Position numbers and translations under genes: made by a program. This document shows, in pieces, positions 53,865 to 62,955 of a stretch of 64,000 nt of DNA; the stretch's first letter is position 1; every line of letters begins with the position of its first letter. Below the pieces are notes generated by a model that did no database searches, was not told the DNA's origin, and was given only the letters and a program-made list of their open reading frames with translations. The stretch covers positions 124,001 through 188,000 of the forward strand of contig CANLYR010000003.1 in assembly GCA_947495425.1 (NCBI GenBank), given 5' to 3'. This DNA comes from an uncultured Aquimarina sp. Its GTDB lineage: Bacteria; Bacteroidota; Bacteroidia; Flavobacteriales; Flavobacteriaceae.

Positions 53865-55592
53865 GTGAAATATTTACCCTACTGGATTCTAGTATTTGCG
53901 CTACTGCAAAACCTTAGTCCTTTGTTTTCTCAAGATGTTAAGAATCCTGAAAACCGAATTAAATATATAGATAGCCTATATGAAATTGCCAAAAAAGACC
54001 TTATCGGAAACGGAGATTTACTAAATGAATTAATACTACACTCACAGAACGAAAACTATCCAAAAGGAGAACTTAGAGGGTTAATAAGTCTAGGCATTTA
54101 CTACACCAAAAATGCTATGATTGATAGCGCCAGTTCTGTTTATGAAAAAGGTGAAAAACTGATACAGCAACATCCAGACTTAGAATTTGCACTAGCAGAA
54201 ATATACGCGAATAAAGCGGCTCTCTTAAAGAATCAAAAACTACATTATCAAGCCTTAACATGTTATCATAAAACACACAAAATAAATACAAAACAAAAAG
54301 ACAAAAAAGCTGCACTTTTTACCAAAATGGAGATATTAAATTGCCATTTGGCTCTCAATGAACCCGATAAAGTTTTAGCATATTCAAAAGAACTACTACA
54401 AGATACTATTGTAATGAAACAAGAAGATTTGAAATACATACTGTATTCTAGTCTTGCTATGGCACATTTTAATAAAAAAGAATACGGAAAAGCAATTAGT
54501 TGGTGGAATGCTACTCTAGAAAGCATACAAGATTCAGATCAAAAAGGAGAAATAAGCTTCGTAATGACATCAATAGCAAATGCTTATAGAAGTCTTGGGA
54601 ATTATGAAATCGCATTAAAAAAGGGACTTGAAGCAAAAAAAATCCTTGACAACAAACCTTTGCTAAGTGCCTATGCAGCAAAAAATGCAATAGTGCTTGG
54701 TGAAATTTATAACTCACTAGATAATCCAGATGAGGCTATTGTACATTTTGAAAATGCAATTCTACTAAACCCTGATGATCCAATCGATATTGCACTCTCC
54801 TATAAAAATCTTGGCGCAATATTCAAAAGAATGGAATCCTGGGATAATGCGGCCAAATATTATGAAAAATACGGCGCCCATGTTGATAATCTCTATCATA
54901 ATCGAAATGAAAATTTTTCTAAAATATTTGAAAAGAGAATGCAAGTAATCGAAGAAACGTATAAAAATGATCTACATCTTAAAGATAATGACATTCTGAT
55001 GTACAAAAATGAAAAACAGAAGCTACATGTTATTTCCCTCTTAATCGGTTTTTTTAGTCTTCTGCTCATGCTATTATCCTTCATTTTATACAAAAAATAC
55101 AATACTAGTGAGCAGCAAGTTGAATTATTAAAAGCAAATGAAAAGAAGATTTTAGAAAACCATTTACAAAGTAGAGAAGAAGAATTTCTAGCCACAATAA
55201 TATCTGTAAATGAGCGACTAGATAAACTTTCTTCAATAAAAAAGAATTTGTCTTCAGCCATAAAATATAACAATCGAGAGGAAATAATTGATGTTGAAAA
55301 GAGGTTGGATCAATTTATCTCTTCAATTTCTGATCTTACGATTTTAAAAGACAGAATTGAATCACAATATCCCGGTATCACTGCTCAGATCAATACTTGT
55401 TTTCCTGATTTATCAACAAACGATGTTAGGCACTGCCTTTTGATGAAACTCAATTTATCAATCAAAGAATCTGCTCAATTACTTAGTGTTTCTACACATG
55501 CTGTAAAAATGGCAAGAAAAAGGCTAAAGAAAAAAATGAACATTCCCGAGGAAATTTCATTAAAAGACCATTTACAAAATATTAGTACGTAA
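53865..55592 (+). CDS. TPR membrane regulator with C-terminal HTH
   Basis: The 575-aa protein has a signal peptide (1-22), TPR-like helical repeats (about 60-340), one transmembrane helix (about 388-408, LHVISLLIGFFSLLLMLLSF), a coiled coil, and a cytoplasmic LuxR-like HTH (about 520-560; MKLNLSIKESAQLLSVSTHAVKMARKR). Such one-component regulators are common in flavobacteria and can couple an outside signal to transcription. Its position opposite the algal-polysaccharide genes suggests it controls them. Confidence 0.85.
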   Translation: MKYLPYWILVFALLQNLSPLFSQDVKNPENRIKYIDSLYEIAKKDLIGNGDLLNELILHSQNENYPKGELRGLISLGIYYTKNAMIDSASSVYEKGEKLIQQHPDLEFALAEIYANKAALLKNQKLHYQALTCYHKTHKINTKQKDKKAALFTKMEILNCHLALNEPDKVLAYSKELLQDTIVMKQEDLKYILYSSLAMAHFNKKEYGKAISWWNATLESIQDSDQKGEISFVMTSIANAYRSLGNYEIALKKGLEAKKILDNKPLLSAYAAKNAIVLGEIYNSLDNPDEAIVHFENAILLNPDDPIDIALSYKNLGAIFKRMESWDNAAKYYEKYGAHVDNLYHNRNENFSKIFEKRMQVIEETYKNDLHLKDNDILMYKNEKQKLHVISLLIGFFSLLLMLLSFILYKKYNTSEQQVELLKANEKKILENHLQSREEEFLATIISVNERLDKLSSIKKNLSSAIKYNNREEIIDVEKRLDQFISSISDLTILKDRIESQYPGITAQINTCFPDLSTNDVRHCLLMKLNLSIKESAQLLSVSTHAVKMARKRLKKKMNIPEEISLKDHLQNIST

Positions 55593-55700
55593 ACTACGCT
55601 ATGTATTTCCTTTGAGGATTGACATCCAAAATCTCTAACATCCATTTTCATACTATTAAAAATTTTATGTAGCTTGGCAACCCAAAATAGTTCACAGATA

Positions 55701-56186
55701 ATGAATATGAAAATTTGGCATATCAGTCTAAGTCTATTGGTCATCATTTTATGTTCTTGCGATAACTTTGTTCTTAAAAAAGAAAATAAAGACGAAATTA
55801 TAAAGGAAGGATTAAATAAACTTAATTGGAATGAAGTAGAACAACCTCCTTTATTTAAAATATGTGAAGACAAAATAGAAGAAAAACTAGAGTTGTGTTT
55901 CCAAAATACAATTACTGAGCATATTCATGATTATCTTTCACAACAGACAATCACAGTTAAAGAAGTAGTTAATGATACTATTTGGGTTCCTTTACTGATT
56001 ACCAAAAATGGTAAAATCAACTTAGAAGATTTTAATTTACCTAGTAGTATTGAAGAGCAAATCCCTGAATTAAAAGACATATTAGAGAAAAGTATAGCAT
56101 CTTTACCAAAAGTTGAACCTGCACATACTCGCAGTACACCAGTATCTGCTCGTTATCGACTTCCTCTCATAATAGGTAGTAGATAA
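55701..56186 (+). CDS. Small lipoprotein, TonB-C-like
   Basis: The ATG at 55701 (MNMKIWHISL) is chosen because it gives a lipoprotein signal with lipobox VIILCSCDN; ATG 55707 is equally possible, and 55674 would put polar residues before the signal. The mature part (about 160 aa in all) has WVPLLITKNGKINLEDFNLP and a C-terminus like the small TonB-C-like protein at 37681. Function unknown. Confidence 0.65.
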   Translation: MNMKIWHISLSLLVIILCSCDNFVLKKENKDEIIKEGLNKLNWNEVEQPPLFKICEDKIEEKLELCFQNTITEHIHDYLSQQTITVKEVVNDTIWVPLLITKNGKINLEDFNLPSSIEEQIPELKDILEKSIASLPKVEPAHTRSTPVSARYRLPLIIGSR

Positions 56187-56211
56187 CCAACACTACTTGT
56201 TTTGAATTGCG

Positions 56212-56219
56212 TAATTTTG
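56212..56219 (+). promoter_or_regulatory. Possible -7 element TAATTTTG of ruvC
   Basis: The sequence fits the flavobacterial consensus TAnnTTTG and lies 24 bp before the chosen TTG start of ruvC. No good -33 element is seen at normal spacing. Confidence 0.35.
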
Positions 56220-56242
56220 TAGTACAAACCATAATCCTTCTT

Positions 56243-56800
56243 TTGAGTAACGATAAAATTATATTAGGTATTGATCCAGGGACTACTATCATGGGTTTTG
56301 GACTTATTAAAGTTGAAAATAAGAAAATGTTTTTTTTACAATTAAATGAACTTCAACTTAGTAAGTATGATGACCATTATATAAAGCTCAAGCTTATTTT
56401 TGAACGTACAGTAGAACTTATAGACACCTATCACCCAGATGAGATCGCTATCGAGGCTCCTTTTTTTGGTAAAAATGTACAATCCATGCTTAAGTTAGGT
56501 AGAGCACAAGGCGTAGCTATGGCTGCAGGTCTAAGTCGAGAAGTCCCAATTACAGAATATTCTCCAAAAAAGATCAAAATGGCCATTACCGGAAATGGTA
56601 ATGCAAGCAAAGAACAAGTAGCAAAAATGCTCCAAAGTTTATTAAAGCTCAAGACCCTACCAAAAAATCTGGATTCTACCGATGGATTAGCAGCAGCAGT
56701 ATGTCATTTTTACAATATGGGCAGAGCTGATATCGTAGGCAAAAGCTATACGGGTTGGGCTGCTTTTGTAAAACAAAATGATAAACGAGTTAAAAAATAG
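56243..56800 (+). CDS. ruvC: Holliday junction endonuclease RuvC
   Basis: This 185-aa nuclease resolves Holliday junctions with RuvAB. Catalytic acids appear in GIDPGTTIMGFG (Asp), AIEAPFF (Glu) and DSTDGLAAAVCH (Asp). The TTG at 56243 (LSNDKIILGIDPGT) is preferred to a TTG at 56207, because it gives the normal RuvC length and N-terminus and lies after a -7-like element. No ATG is available near the start. Confidence 0.92.
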   Translation: MSNDKIILGIDPGTTIMGFGLIKVENKKMFFLQLNELQLSKYDDHYIKLKLIFERTVELIDTYHPDEIAIEAPFFGKNVQSMLKLGRAQGVAMAAGLSREVPITEYSPKKIKMAITGNGNASKEQVAKMLQSLLKLKTLPKNLDSTDGLAAAVCHFYNMGRADIVGKSYTGWAAFVKQNDKRVKK

Positions 56801-56833
56801 TACCTTGCAAATCCAAATTTATATCTTATAATT

Positions 56834-57778
56834 ATGAAAATAAAGTTAATCCTTCTTTGTAGCGCTTTGGTATTCGCTATATTTAGTTGTACTTCTGACG
56901 ATTCAGGCAGTTCGGATAATCCTGAGACTTCTGAAAATCCAGATAATCCAGATACACCTGATACTCCAGACCCGACACCTTCTACAACTGAAACTTTTGA
57001 TCTCACTATAGATAATGAAAATCTTTCTGTAACTTCATGGCAAGCCACCAGAACTTACGATAATATAGACATTACAGGAAATGTAAGTGACGGTAGAACT
57101 TTCTATATTAGATTTAATGAAAATGGCGTTTTGGATAGAGCAGAATTTACCCCTGATCCTAATGCGTTTAGCTATTCTTCATCATATTATTTTCCGAAAA
57201 AGACGTTTCAGATTGAAAATTTATCTATTGATGAGGCCAATAAATTTGTAAAAATCTCTTGCAAAGGGATTATATACGAAGATGATTTCGATGTTTTTTC
57301 TCCAAGTTCAACACTAAGTGTTGATAAGGGTGAAATCAATATAAAATTTAAAGAAAATCCAAATGCTCCTTCTTCTAATTTGGATACATTTATAGATACA
57401 AAAATTGATGGAAAACTCTTTGAAAGCATGAAACATGTAACTTCTGGGGTGAGTAATGTAATTTCTTATAGTGGCGAGAGTGATGGCAAAGAATCTTTCT
57501 TTATCACTTTTAACAAAACTAACACTGCCCCGGGAACTTATAATTTTACGTCTAGTAGTTCTGAATTACTAGTTGGTTTCAGCACTAATGATCCTTTTGT
57601 AGACGAGTTTGGAGAATATACTGAATATGAAACTTCTGGTACGCTAACTATAGAAAGTTTTACACCGGCTGCAGCAGGAACATTTGGGTTTATGAAAGGT
57701 ACTTTTGAATTATCCGCTACTGAGGGTACTACTACAATTAGTGTGACAGAAGGAAAATTTAATATTTCCTTTCTATAA
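56834..57778 (+). CDS. Lipoprotein with acidic Pro/Asp linker (DUF6252-like)
   Basis: The 314-aa surface lipoprotein has a signal with lipobox AIFSCTSDD (Cys19), a low-complexity linker of PD/PE repeats (about 27-52) and two beta-rich halves that look like repeats of one domain (TFDLTIDNENLSV..., DTFIDTKIDGKLFES...). It resembles DUF6252 proteins. The early SDD after Cys is typical of lipoproteins exported to the surface in Bacteroidota. Function unknown. Confidence 0.7.
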   Translation: MKIKLILLCSALVFAIFSCTSDDSGSSDNPETSENPDNPDTPDTPDPTPSTTETFDLTIDNENLSVTSWQATRTYDNIDITGNVSDGRTFYIRFNENGVLDRAEFTPDPNAFSYSSSYYFPKKTFQIENLSIDEANKFVKISCKGIIYEDDFDVFSPSSTLSVDKGEINIKFKENPNAPSSNLDTFIDTKIDGKLFESMKHVTSGVSNVISYSGESDGKESFFITFNKTNTAPGTYNFTSSSSELLVGFSTNDPFVDEFGEYTEYETSGTLTIESFTPAAAGTFGFMKGTFELSATEGTTTISVTEGKFNISFL

Positions 57779-57804
57779 CTAATTCTTATTTCAATATATA
57801 GTAG

Positions 57805-57828
57805 CCATACTATTAATTAATAGTATGG
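57805..57828. terminator. Palindromic terminator after the lipoprotein gene
   Basis: A 24-bp perfect palindrome centred at 57816/57817 is followed by a T-rich tract. It lies 27 bp after the stop. Confidence 0.75.
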
Positions 57829-57846
57829 TTTTTAATTTCAAGTATT

Positions 57847-58983
57847 TTGTCAGGTATTTATATCCATATTCCATTTTGTAAACAAGCATGCCATTATTGC
57901 GATTTTCATTTTTCTACTTCGATGAAGAAAAAAGACGACCTCATTGCAGCACTATGTAATGAAATTATATTACGCCGTTCTGAGATTGAAGATAGTTCTA
58001 TTATAAATACAATTTATTTTGGTGGTGGAACCCCAACTGTCTTATCTGTTGATGAGCTTCAACTCATCATAAAAACTATTTATAATAACTACAATGTTTC
58101 TGAAACTCCCGAAATCACAGTAGAAGCTAATCCTGATGATCTTACACAAGAAAAAATCGAAGCTCTGGCTAAGAGTAAAATAAATCGACTGAGTATTGGT
58201 ATTCAATCTTTTTATGAAGAAGATTTGTTAATGATGAATCGTGCTCATAATGCTATTGAAGCAAAAGCATGCCTCTCAATGGCAAGTCGACACTTTAAAA
58301 ACATTTCTATCGATCTGATCTATGGCATCCCCAATATGTCTGTAGACCGCTGGAAACAAAATATTCAGCTCGCCCTGGATTTTGGAGTTCCTCATATCTC
58401 TTGCTACGCACTAACCGTAGAACCCAATACAGCATTACCAAAATTAATTGAAAAGCGAGAAATCGCACCTGTTGATGATGAATTGGCTCAAGAACATTTT
58501 GACATTCTTATAACAACCTTAGAACATCAAGGTTTTGAGCATTACGAGTTGTCTAATTTTGGAAAACCTGGATACTTCAGTAAAAATAATAGCGCATACT
58601 GGCAAGGAAAACCCTATCTCGGGATAGGACCTTCGGCACATTCGTATCATGGAAAAACACGTAGCTGGAATATCAATAATAATTATAAATACATAAAAGC
58701 TTTGCAACAAAGTAAGCTTCCACGGGAAATCGAAACTTTAACCACTACCGATCAATATAATGAATATGTAATGACAGGATTGCGCACGATGTGGGGCGTT
58801 TCGCTTCAAAAAATAACCCAAGAGTTTGGCATAACATATAAAGAATATTTGCTTCAACAAGCGCAAAAAAGCATAGAAGAGCATTTATTATTTTTAGATA
58901 AAAACACTTTATTCGTTACCAAAAAAGGAAAGTTTTTGAGCGATGGGATTGCAAGTGATCTTTTCTTAGTAAATTTAGGGTAG
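57847..58983 (+). CDS. hemW: HemW-like radical SAM protein
   Basis: The 378-aa protein starts at a TTG (MSGIYIHIPF) and carries the radical-SAM cluster motif CKQACHYCDF, then GGGTPTVL, ITVEANPDD and LSIGIQSF, all typical of HemW. HemW is a haem chaperone and is often misnamed oxygen-independent coproporphyrinogen oxidase; the Cys after the cluster that marks true HemN is not seen. No ATG fits the conserved N-terminus. Confidence 0.9.
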   Translation: MSGIYIHIPFCKQACHYCDFHFSTSMKKKDDLIAALCNEIILRRSEIEDSSIINTIYFGGGTPTVLSVDELQLIIKTIYNNYNVSETPEITVEANPDDLTQEKIEALAKSKINRLSIGIQSFYEEDLLMMNRAHNAIEAKACLSMASRHFKNISIDLIYGIPNMSVDRWKQNIQLALDFGVPHISCYALTVEPNTALPKLIEKREIAPVDDELAQEHFDILITTLEHQGFEHYELSNFGKPGYFSKNNSAYWQGKPYLGIGPSAHSYHGKTRSWNINNNYKYIKALQQSKLPREIETLTTTDQYNEYVMTGLRTMWGVSLQKITQEFGITYKEYLLQQAQKSIEEHLLFLDKNTLFVTKKGKFLSDGIASDLFLVNLG

Positions 58984-59011
58984 ATTCACAACACTACGGT
59001 AGGCAAAACAC

Positions 59012-59758
59012 ATGACTATAATATTAGAACACAAAAATCAATCCTACAAATTAGACCTATCTAGACCCATAGACATTTCTATTCCCTTGAGCGCTTCAAA
59101 AAAAAATGTTAATGCTTGGTATATTGAACCCCCTGTTATTGAACCTGTAACTGATGGAGCATGGATAGGAAAGGTGTCCGAAGGTGCTTCTACCAATTTT
59201 AATACGATCAAATTCAACCCTCATGCACACGGAACGCATACCGAATGTGTAGGACATATTACTAAAGAATTTTATAGTATTAATGACAGCCTAAAACAGT
59301 TCTTTTTTCTGGCAGAACTCATTACTATTCAGCCAAAAAAACAAGGAGATGATTTTATAATTACGAAGGATCAAATTAAAAATACCATCACAACCAAAGG
59401 ATGTGAAGCTTTAATTATAAGAACAGTTCCAAATCAAGAAAACAAACGCAATAAGCAATATTCTAATACCAATTGGCCCTATCTCACAGAAGAAGCTGCC
59501 ATCTATACTAGAATACTCAACATCCAACATTTGCTAATCGATCTGCCCTCTGTAGATAAAGAAAAAGATGATGGTAAATTATTGGCGCACAAAGCCTTTT
59601 GGAATTTCCCGCAAGCAATTCGTTTTGATGCTACGATTACCGAAATGATTTATGTTGACAATAAAATTGAAGACGGGAAGTATTTGTTAAACCTTCAGAT
59701 CGCTTCTTTTGAAAATGATGCTTCGCCAAGTAAACCTATTCTCTATGAAATTTTGTAA
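59012..59758 (+). CDS. Cyclase family protein (kynurenine formamidase-like)
   Basis: The 248-aa protein has the metal-binding motif HAHGTHTECVGH, corresponding to HxGTHxDxPxH of the cyclase/kynurenine formamidase family, with RPIDISIPLS at the N-terminus and a late LLIDLPSVD. It probably hydrolyses an amide or lactone with zinc or manganese. Glu replaces the usual Asp of the motif. The substrate is unknown. Confidence 0.82.
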   Translation: MTIILEHKNQSYKLDLSRPIDISIPLSASKKNVNAWYIEPPVIEPVTDGAWIGKVSEGASTNFNTIKFNPHAHGTHTECVGHITKEFYSINDSLKQFFFLAELITIQPKKQGDDFIITKDQIKNTITTKGCEALIIRTVPNQENKRNKQYSNTNWPYLTEEAAIYTRILNIQHLLIDLPSVDKEKDDGKLLAHKAFWNFPQAIRFDATITEMIYVDNKIEDGKYLLNLQIASFENDASPSKPILYEIL

Positions 59759-59771
59759 AAGTGAAACACAA

Positions 59772-60131
59772 ATGATGAAAAAAACTATACAACTTGAAGA
59801 AATTGCCATGTTAGGGCTAGGGATTTATGTATTCGGTTTGCTTTCTTATCCGTGGTGGATATTTTTAGTTTTCTTTTTTATTCCTGATATCGGTATGATT
59901 GGCTATCTTATTAATACTAAATTCGGTGCTTTGTGCTATAATATTTTTCATCATAAAGGTCTTGCTATTTTGATCTACTTATCAGGAGTTTATTTAAAAA
60001 GTGAATTGTTTTTAGCTTCTGGGACTGTACTTTTTTCACACGCTGCATTCGATAGAGCGCTGGGATATGGCTTAAAATATAAAAAAGGTTTTAAATTTAC
60101 ACACTTAGGTATAATAGGGAAAAAGAATTAG
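59772..60131 (+). CDS. DUF4260 membrane protein
   Basis: The ATG at 59772 is chosen over one at 59709, which lies inside the preceding gene. The 119-aa product has three hydrophobic segments and the DUF4260 pattern LPDIGMIGYL-like IPDIGMIGYLINTKFGALCYNIFHHK and FDRALGYGLKYKKGFKFTHLG. Function unknown. Confidence 0.85.
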   Translation: MMKKTIQLEEIAMLGLGIYVFGLLSYPWWIFLVFFFIPDIGMIGYLINTKFGALCYNIFHHKGLAILIYLSGVYLKSELFLASGTVLFSHAAFDRALGYGLKYKKGFKFTHLGIIGKKN

Positions 60132-60132
60132 A

Positions 60133-60753
60133 ATGGAGTTATTGTTTATAGGGCTTTTGGGTGGTGCAATATTCGCATATTTTATTTTTGCTCGTTTTAA
60201 TGCGGTAAAAAAACGAGATGCAGTACGAACACAATCAACTGTGTTGATTGAAAAAATCAGAAATGTATGCAAACTGGTTACTGTTGAAGGTGATTTTGCA
60301 GAAATTTATCACTATGAAAGCGTAAAAGATAAGTTTTTTAAACTTTTAATAGGAAGAAAAAAAGCATTGATTCTGATCGACGCCAAAGCCTATGTTGGGT
60401 TTGACTTATCTAAAATAAAAATTGAAAGTGATACCAAAAAAAAGCGAATTATTATCTCAGAATTTCCGCAGCCAAAATTATTGTCTATAGAAACAGATTT
60501 CAAATTTTACGATATGCAAGAAGGTTGGTTAAATCCATTTACACACACAGACCTTACTGATATTAGTAGAGAAGCCAAAAAGTTTATCAAAGATAAGATC
60601 CCACAGAGCGGTCTTATGGAGTCCTCAAAACAAGAGGCACTCAATGCAATATCCTTAATGAAAAACCTTGTAGAATCAATAGGATGGAAACTCGATTACT
60701 CTGCTTTAGAACTAGAAAGCAATAAAGAGGACACAAAACAGTTAGAAGAATAA
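60133..60753 (+). CDS. DUF4230 protein
   Basis: The 206-aa protein has one N-terminal transmembrane helix (1-20) and a periplasmic or cytoplasmic domain with LVTVEGDFAEIYHYES and KALILIDAKAYVGFDLSKI, the DUF4230 signature. It overlaps the next gene by one base (TAATG). Function unknown. Confidence 0.85.
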   Translation: MELLFIGLLGGAIFAYFIFARFNAVKKRDAVRTQSTVLIEKIRNVCKLVTVEGDFAEIYHYESVKDKFFKLLIGRKKALILIDAKAYVGFDLSKIKIESDTKKKRIIISEFPQPKLLSIETDFKFYDMQEGWLNPFTHTDLTDISREAKKFIKDKIPQSGLMESSKQEALNAISLMKNLVESIGWKLDYSALELESNKEDTKQLEE

Positions 60754-61109
60754 TGAATATAGAAGCTTTTAGAGCATATTGCCTTACAAAAAAAGGAGTA
60801 ACAGAAGAATTCCCTTTTGATCAGACCACTCTGGTTTTTAAAGTAATGGGGAAAATGTTTGCTTTAACCGGCCTAGATAGAATTCCATTCAGCGTGAACT
60901 TGAAATGCGATCCCGATAAAGCCATTGAGTTACGAGAATATCATCCAGAAATTACTCCCGGGTACCACATGAGTAAAAAACATTGGAATACTGTTAACTT
61001 TTCTGGCACATTAGCTACTAATATCATACTAGAATTAATTGATCATTCGTATGATTTGGTAGTGAGTGGTTTAACTAGAAAAATGAAGCAAGAATTAGAA
61101 AACCTTTGA
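60753..61109 (+). CDS. MmcQ/YjbR family protein
   Basis: This 118-aa protein shows the YjbR fold pattern: LTKKGVTEEFPFDQTTLVFKVMGKMFAL and the C-terminal YHMSKKHWNTVNF. The family is called DNA-binding on structural grounds, but its role is unclear. It is translationally coupled to the DUF4230 gene and followed 7 bp later by the MutS-like gene. Confidence 0.9.
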   Translation: MNIEAFRAYCLTKKGVTEEFPFDQTTLVFKVMGKMFALTGLDRIPFSVNLKCDPDKAIELREYHPEITPGYHMSKKHWNTVNFSGTLATNIILELIDHSYDLVVSGLTRKMKQELENL

Positions 61110-61116
61110 TTTTTAG

Positions 61117-62886
61117 ATGAGCAATCCACAAGAATTTTATAAGCAGCAAATTGCTTTACACAATACATCATTAAAAAAAGTAAAAAAAAAATTAGCAATT
61201 TCTAGTCTGATACGGCTATTAGTTTTCTTAATTACTATTACGATACTATATTTTGGATACCCAAATACTCAAATCATTATTGCTAGTATTATTACAGGAA
61301 GTATTGCTTTTTTAGTTCTGGTAACCAGACATAGTAACATTACATATCGAAAGGATAAGCTAAAAAAACTCATCGAAATCAATCAACTAGAATTAGATGT
61401 TATTAATGATGATGTAAGTACCCTTGATCCCGGAAAAGAATATATAAACACAGCTCATCCTTATAGCCATGATATCGATTTATTTGGTGAACACTCTTTT
61501 TTTCAATATATAAACCGTACAGTAACACTAGCCGGGGGGAAAAAATTAGCAACTATATTAACGGCTAATGCAATATCCAATATCGAGCAACATCAAGAGG
61601 CTATAAAAAATTTATCAAAACTACCCAAATGGCGGCAAGAATTTAGCGCTATTGCATCTTTGGTAACAGTAACTGTTTCGGTTTCTACGATCCAAAAGTG
61701 GTTACAAAACTACACCTCTTTTGTACCAAAAAATATGCGGTTTCTACCTCCTATTATTTCAGCAATATCATTACTTCTGCTAGTGCTTTTATTTTTGAAT
61801 AGTATTACATTTAATATGTTCTTAATGTGGCTTTTTGTTGGTTTGGGTATTACAGGAACGCAGCTAAAGAAAATCAATATACTGTATCGCGAGTCTAATC
61901 AGGTAAAAGATACTTTTGAGCAATATTATAAGCTTGTTGACAAAATCGAGAATACAGTTTTTGACGCTCCATTTTTACAAGAAAAACAGAAATTAATAAT
62001 TGGAGAAAAAGAAAGAGCATCAGTTGTTCTAAAACAATTTGCTGGTATTCTTAATGCATTTGATCAAAGAAACAATATGTTGTTTGGTGTTTTGGCAAAT
62101 GGATTATTGCTTTGGGATATTCTTCAAAGCTATAAGATTGAAAAATGGATTGCCGCAAATCATAATAAAGTTGCGCAATGGTTTGAAGTTATTGCTTTTT
62201 TTGATGCGTATAACACTTTAGGAAATTTTGCTTTTAATCATCCAGATTATGTATATCCCAAAATTACTACAGATAATATCACGCTCAACGCAAAAGAACT
62301 AGGGCATCCAATGCTAAAAAAACAAAAAAGAGTCGATAATGATATTATAATAGATCAAGAACAGTTCTTTATTATTACGGGAGCAAATATGGCTGGAAAA
62401 AGTACATTCTTACGCACAGTAGCATTACAAATAGTAATGTCCAATGTTGGACTACCTGTTTGTGCAAAATCCTGTGAATATAAGCCTGTGAAATTAATAT
62501 CCAGCATGCGCACTTCTGATTCATTGAGTGACGAAGCTTCTTATTTCTTTTCAGAATTAACACAACTCAAAAAAATTGTGGATAAACTAGATGAAGAAGC
62601 GTATTTTATTATTCTTGATGAAATTCTAAAAGGTACTAATAGTAAGGATAAAGCTGTCGGTTCTCGAAAGTTTGTAGAAAAATTAGTTGCCGCCAAAGCA
62701 ACTGGAATTATAGCAACTCATGACCTGAGTCTTTGCGAAATTGCTACTGAATTGCCGCAAGTGCAAAACCGTTTTTTTGATGCACAAATAGTACATGATG
62801 AACTCTATTTTGATTATAAATTTAAAGATGGTGTTTGCCAAAACATGAATGCTTCTTTTTTACTGAAGAAAATGGGAATCGTATAA
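61117..62886 (+). CDS. Membrane-anchored MutS-family ATPase
   Basis: The 589-aa protein has two N-terminal transmembrane helices (about 28-68), two more in the middle (about 208-250), a MutS lever/core-like helical region, and a C-terminal MutS ATPase domain with Walker A GANMAGKST, DSLSDEASYFFSELTQ and Walker B YFIILDEILKGTNSKDK. It lacks the mismatch-recognition domain I and the Smr domain of MutS2. A role in membrane-linked DNA transactions is possible; classical mismatch repair is unlikely. Confidence 0.88.
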   Translation: MSNPQEFYKQQIALHNTSLKKVKKKLAISSLIRLLVFLITITILYFGYPNTQIIIASIITGSIAFLVLVTRHSNITYRKDKLKKLIEINQLELDVINDDVSTLDPGKEYINTAHPYSHDIDLFGEHSFFQYINRTVTLAGGKKLATILTANAISNIEQHQEAIKNLSKLPKWRQEFSAIASLVTVTVSVSTIQKWLQNYTSFVPKNMRFLPPIISAISLLLLVLLFLNSITFNMFLMWLFVGLGITGTQLKKINILYRESNQVKDTFEQYYKLVDKIENTVFDAPFLQEKQKLIIGEKERASVVLKQFAGILNAFDQRNNMLFGVLANGLLLWDILQSYKIEKWIAANHNKVAQWFEVIAFFDAYNTLGNFAFNHPDYVYPKITTDNITLNAKELGHPMLKKQKRVDNDIIIDQEQFFIITGANMAGKSTFLRTVALQIVMSNVGLPVCAKSCEYKPVKLISSMRTSDSLSDEASYFFSELTQLKKIVDKLDEEAYFIILDEILKGTNSKDKAVGSRKFVEKLVAAKATGIIATHDLSLCEIATELPQVQNRFFDAQIVHDELYFDYKFKDGVCQNMNASFLLKKMGIV

Positions 62887-62903
62887 TTTTGTTAATACTT
62901 GCA

Positions 62904-62936
62904 TTTGATACTAATAAATCGGTAAATTTATTTTTG
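62904..62936 (+). promoter_or_regulatory. Flavobacterial-type promoter of the epimerase gene
   Basis: TTTG (62904-62907) and TATTTTTG (62929-62936) are spaced by 21 bp, near the Bacteroidetes consensus TTTG-N19-TAnnTTTG, and lie 20 bp before the ATG. Confidence 0.5.
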
Positions 62937-62955
62937 ATTTTCAAGTATCTCAAAC

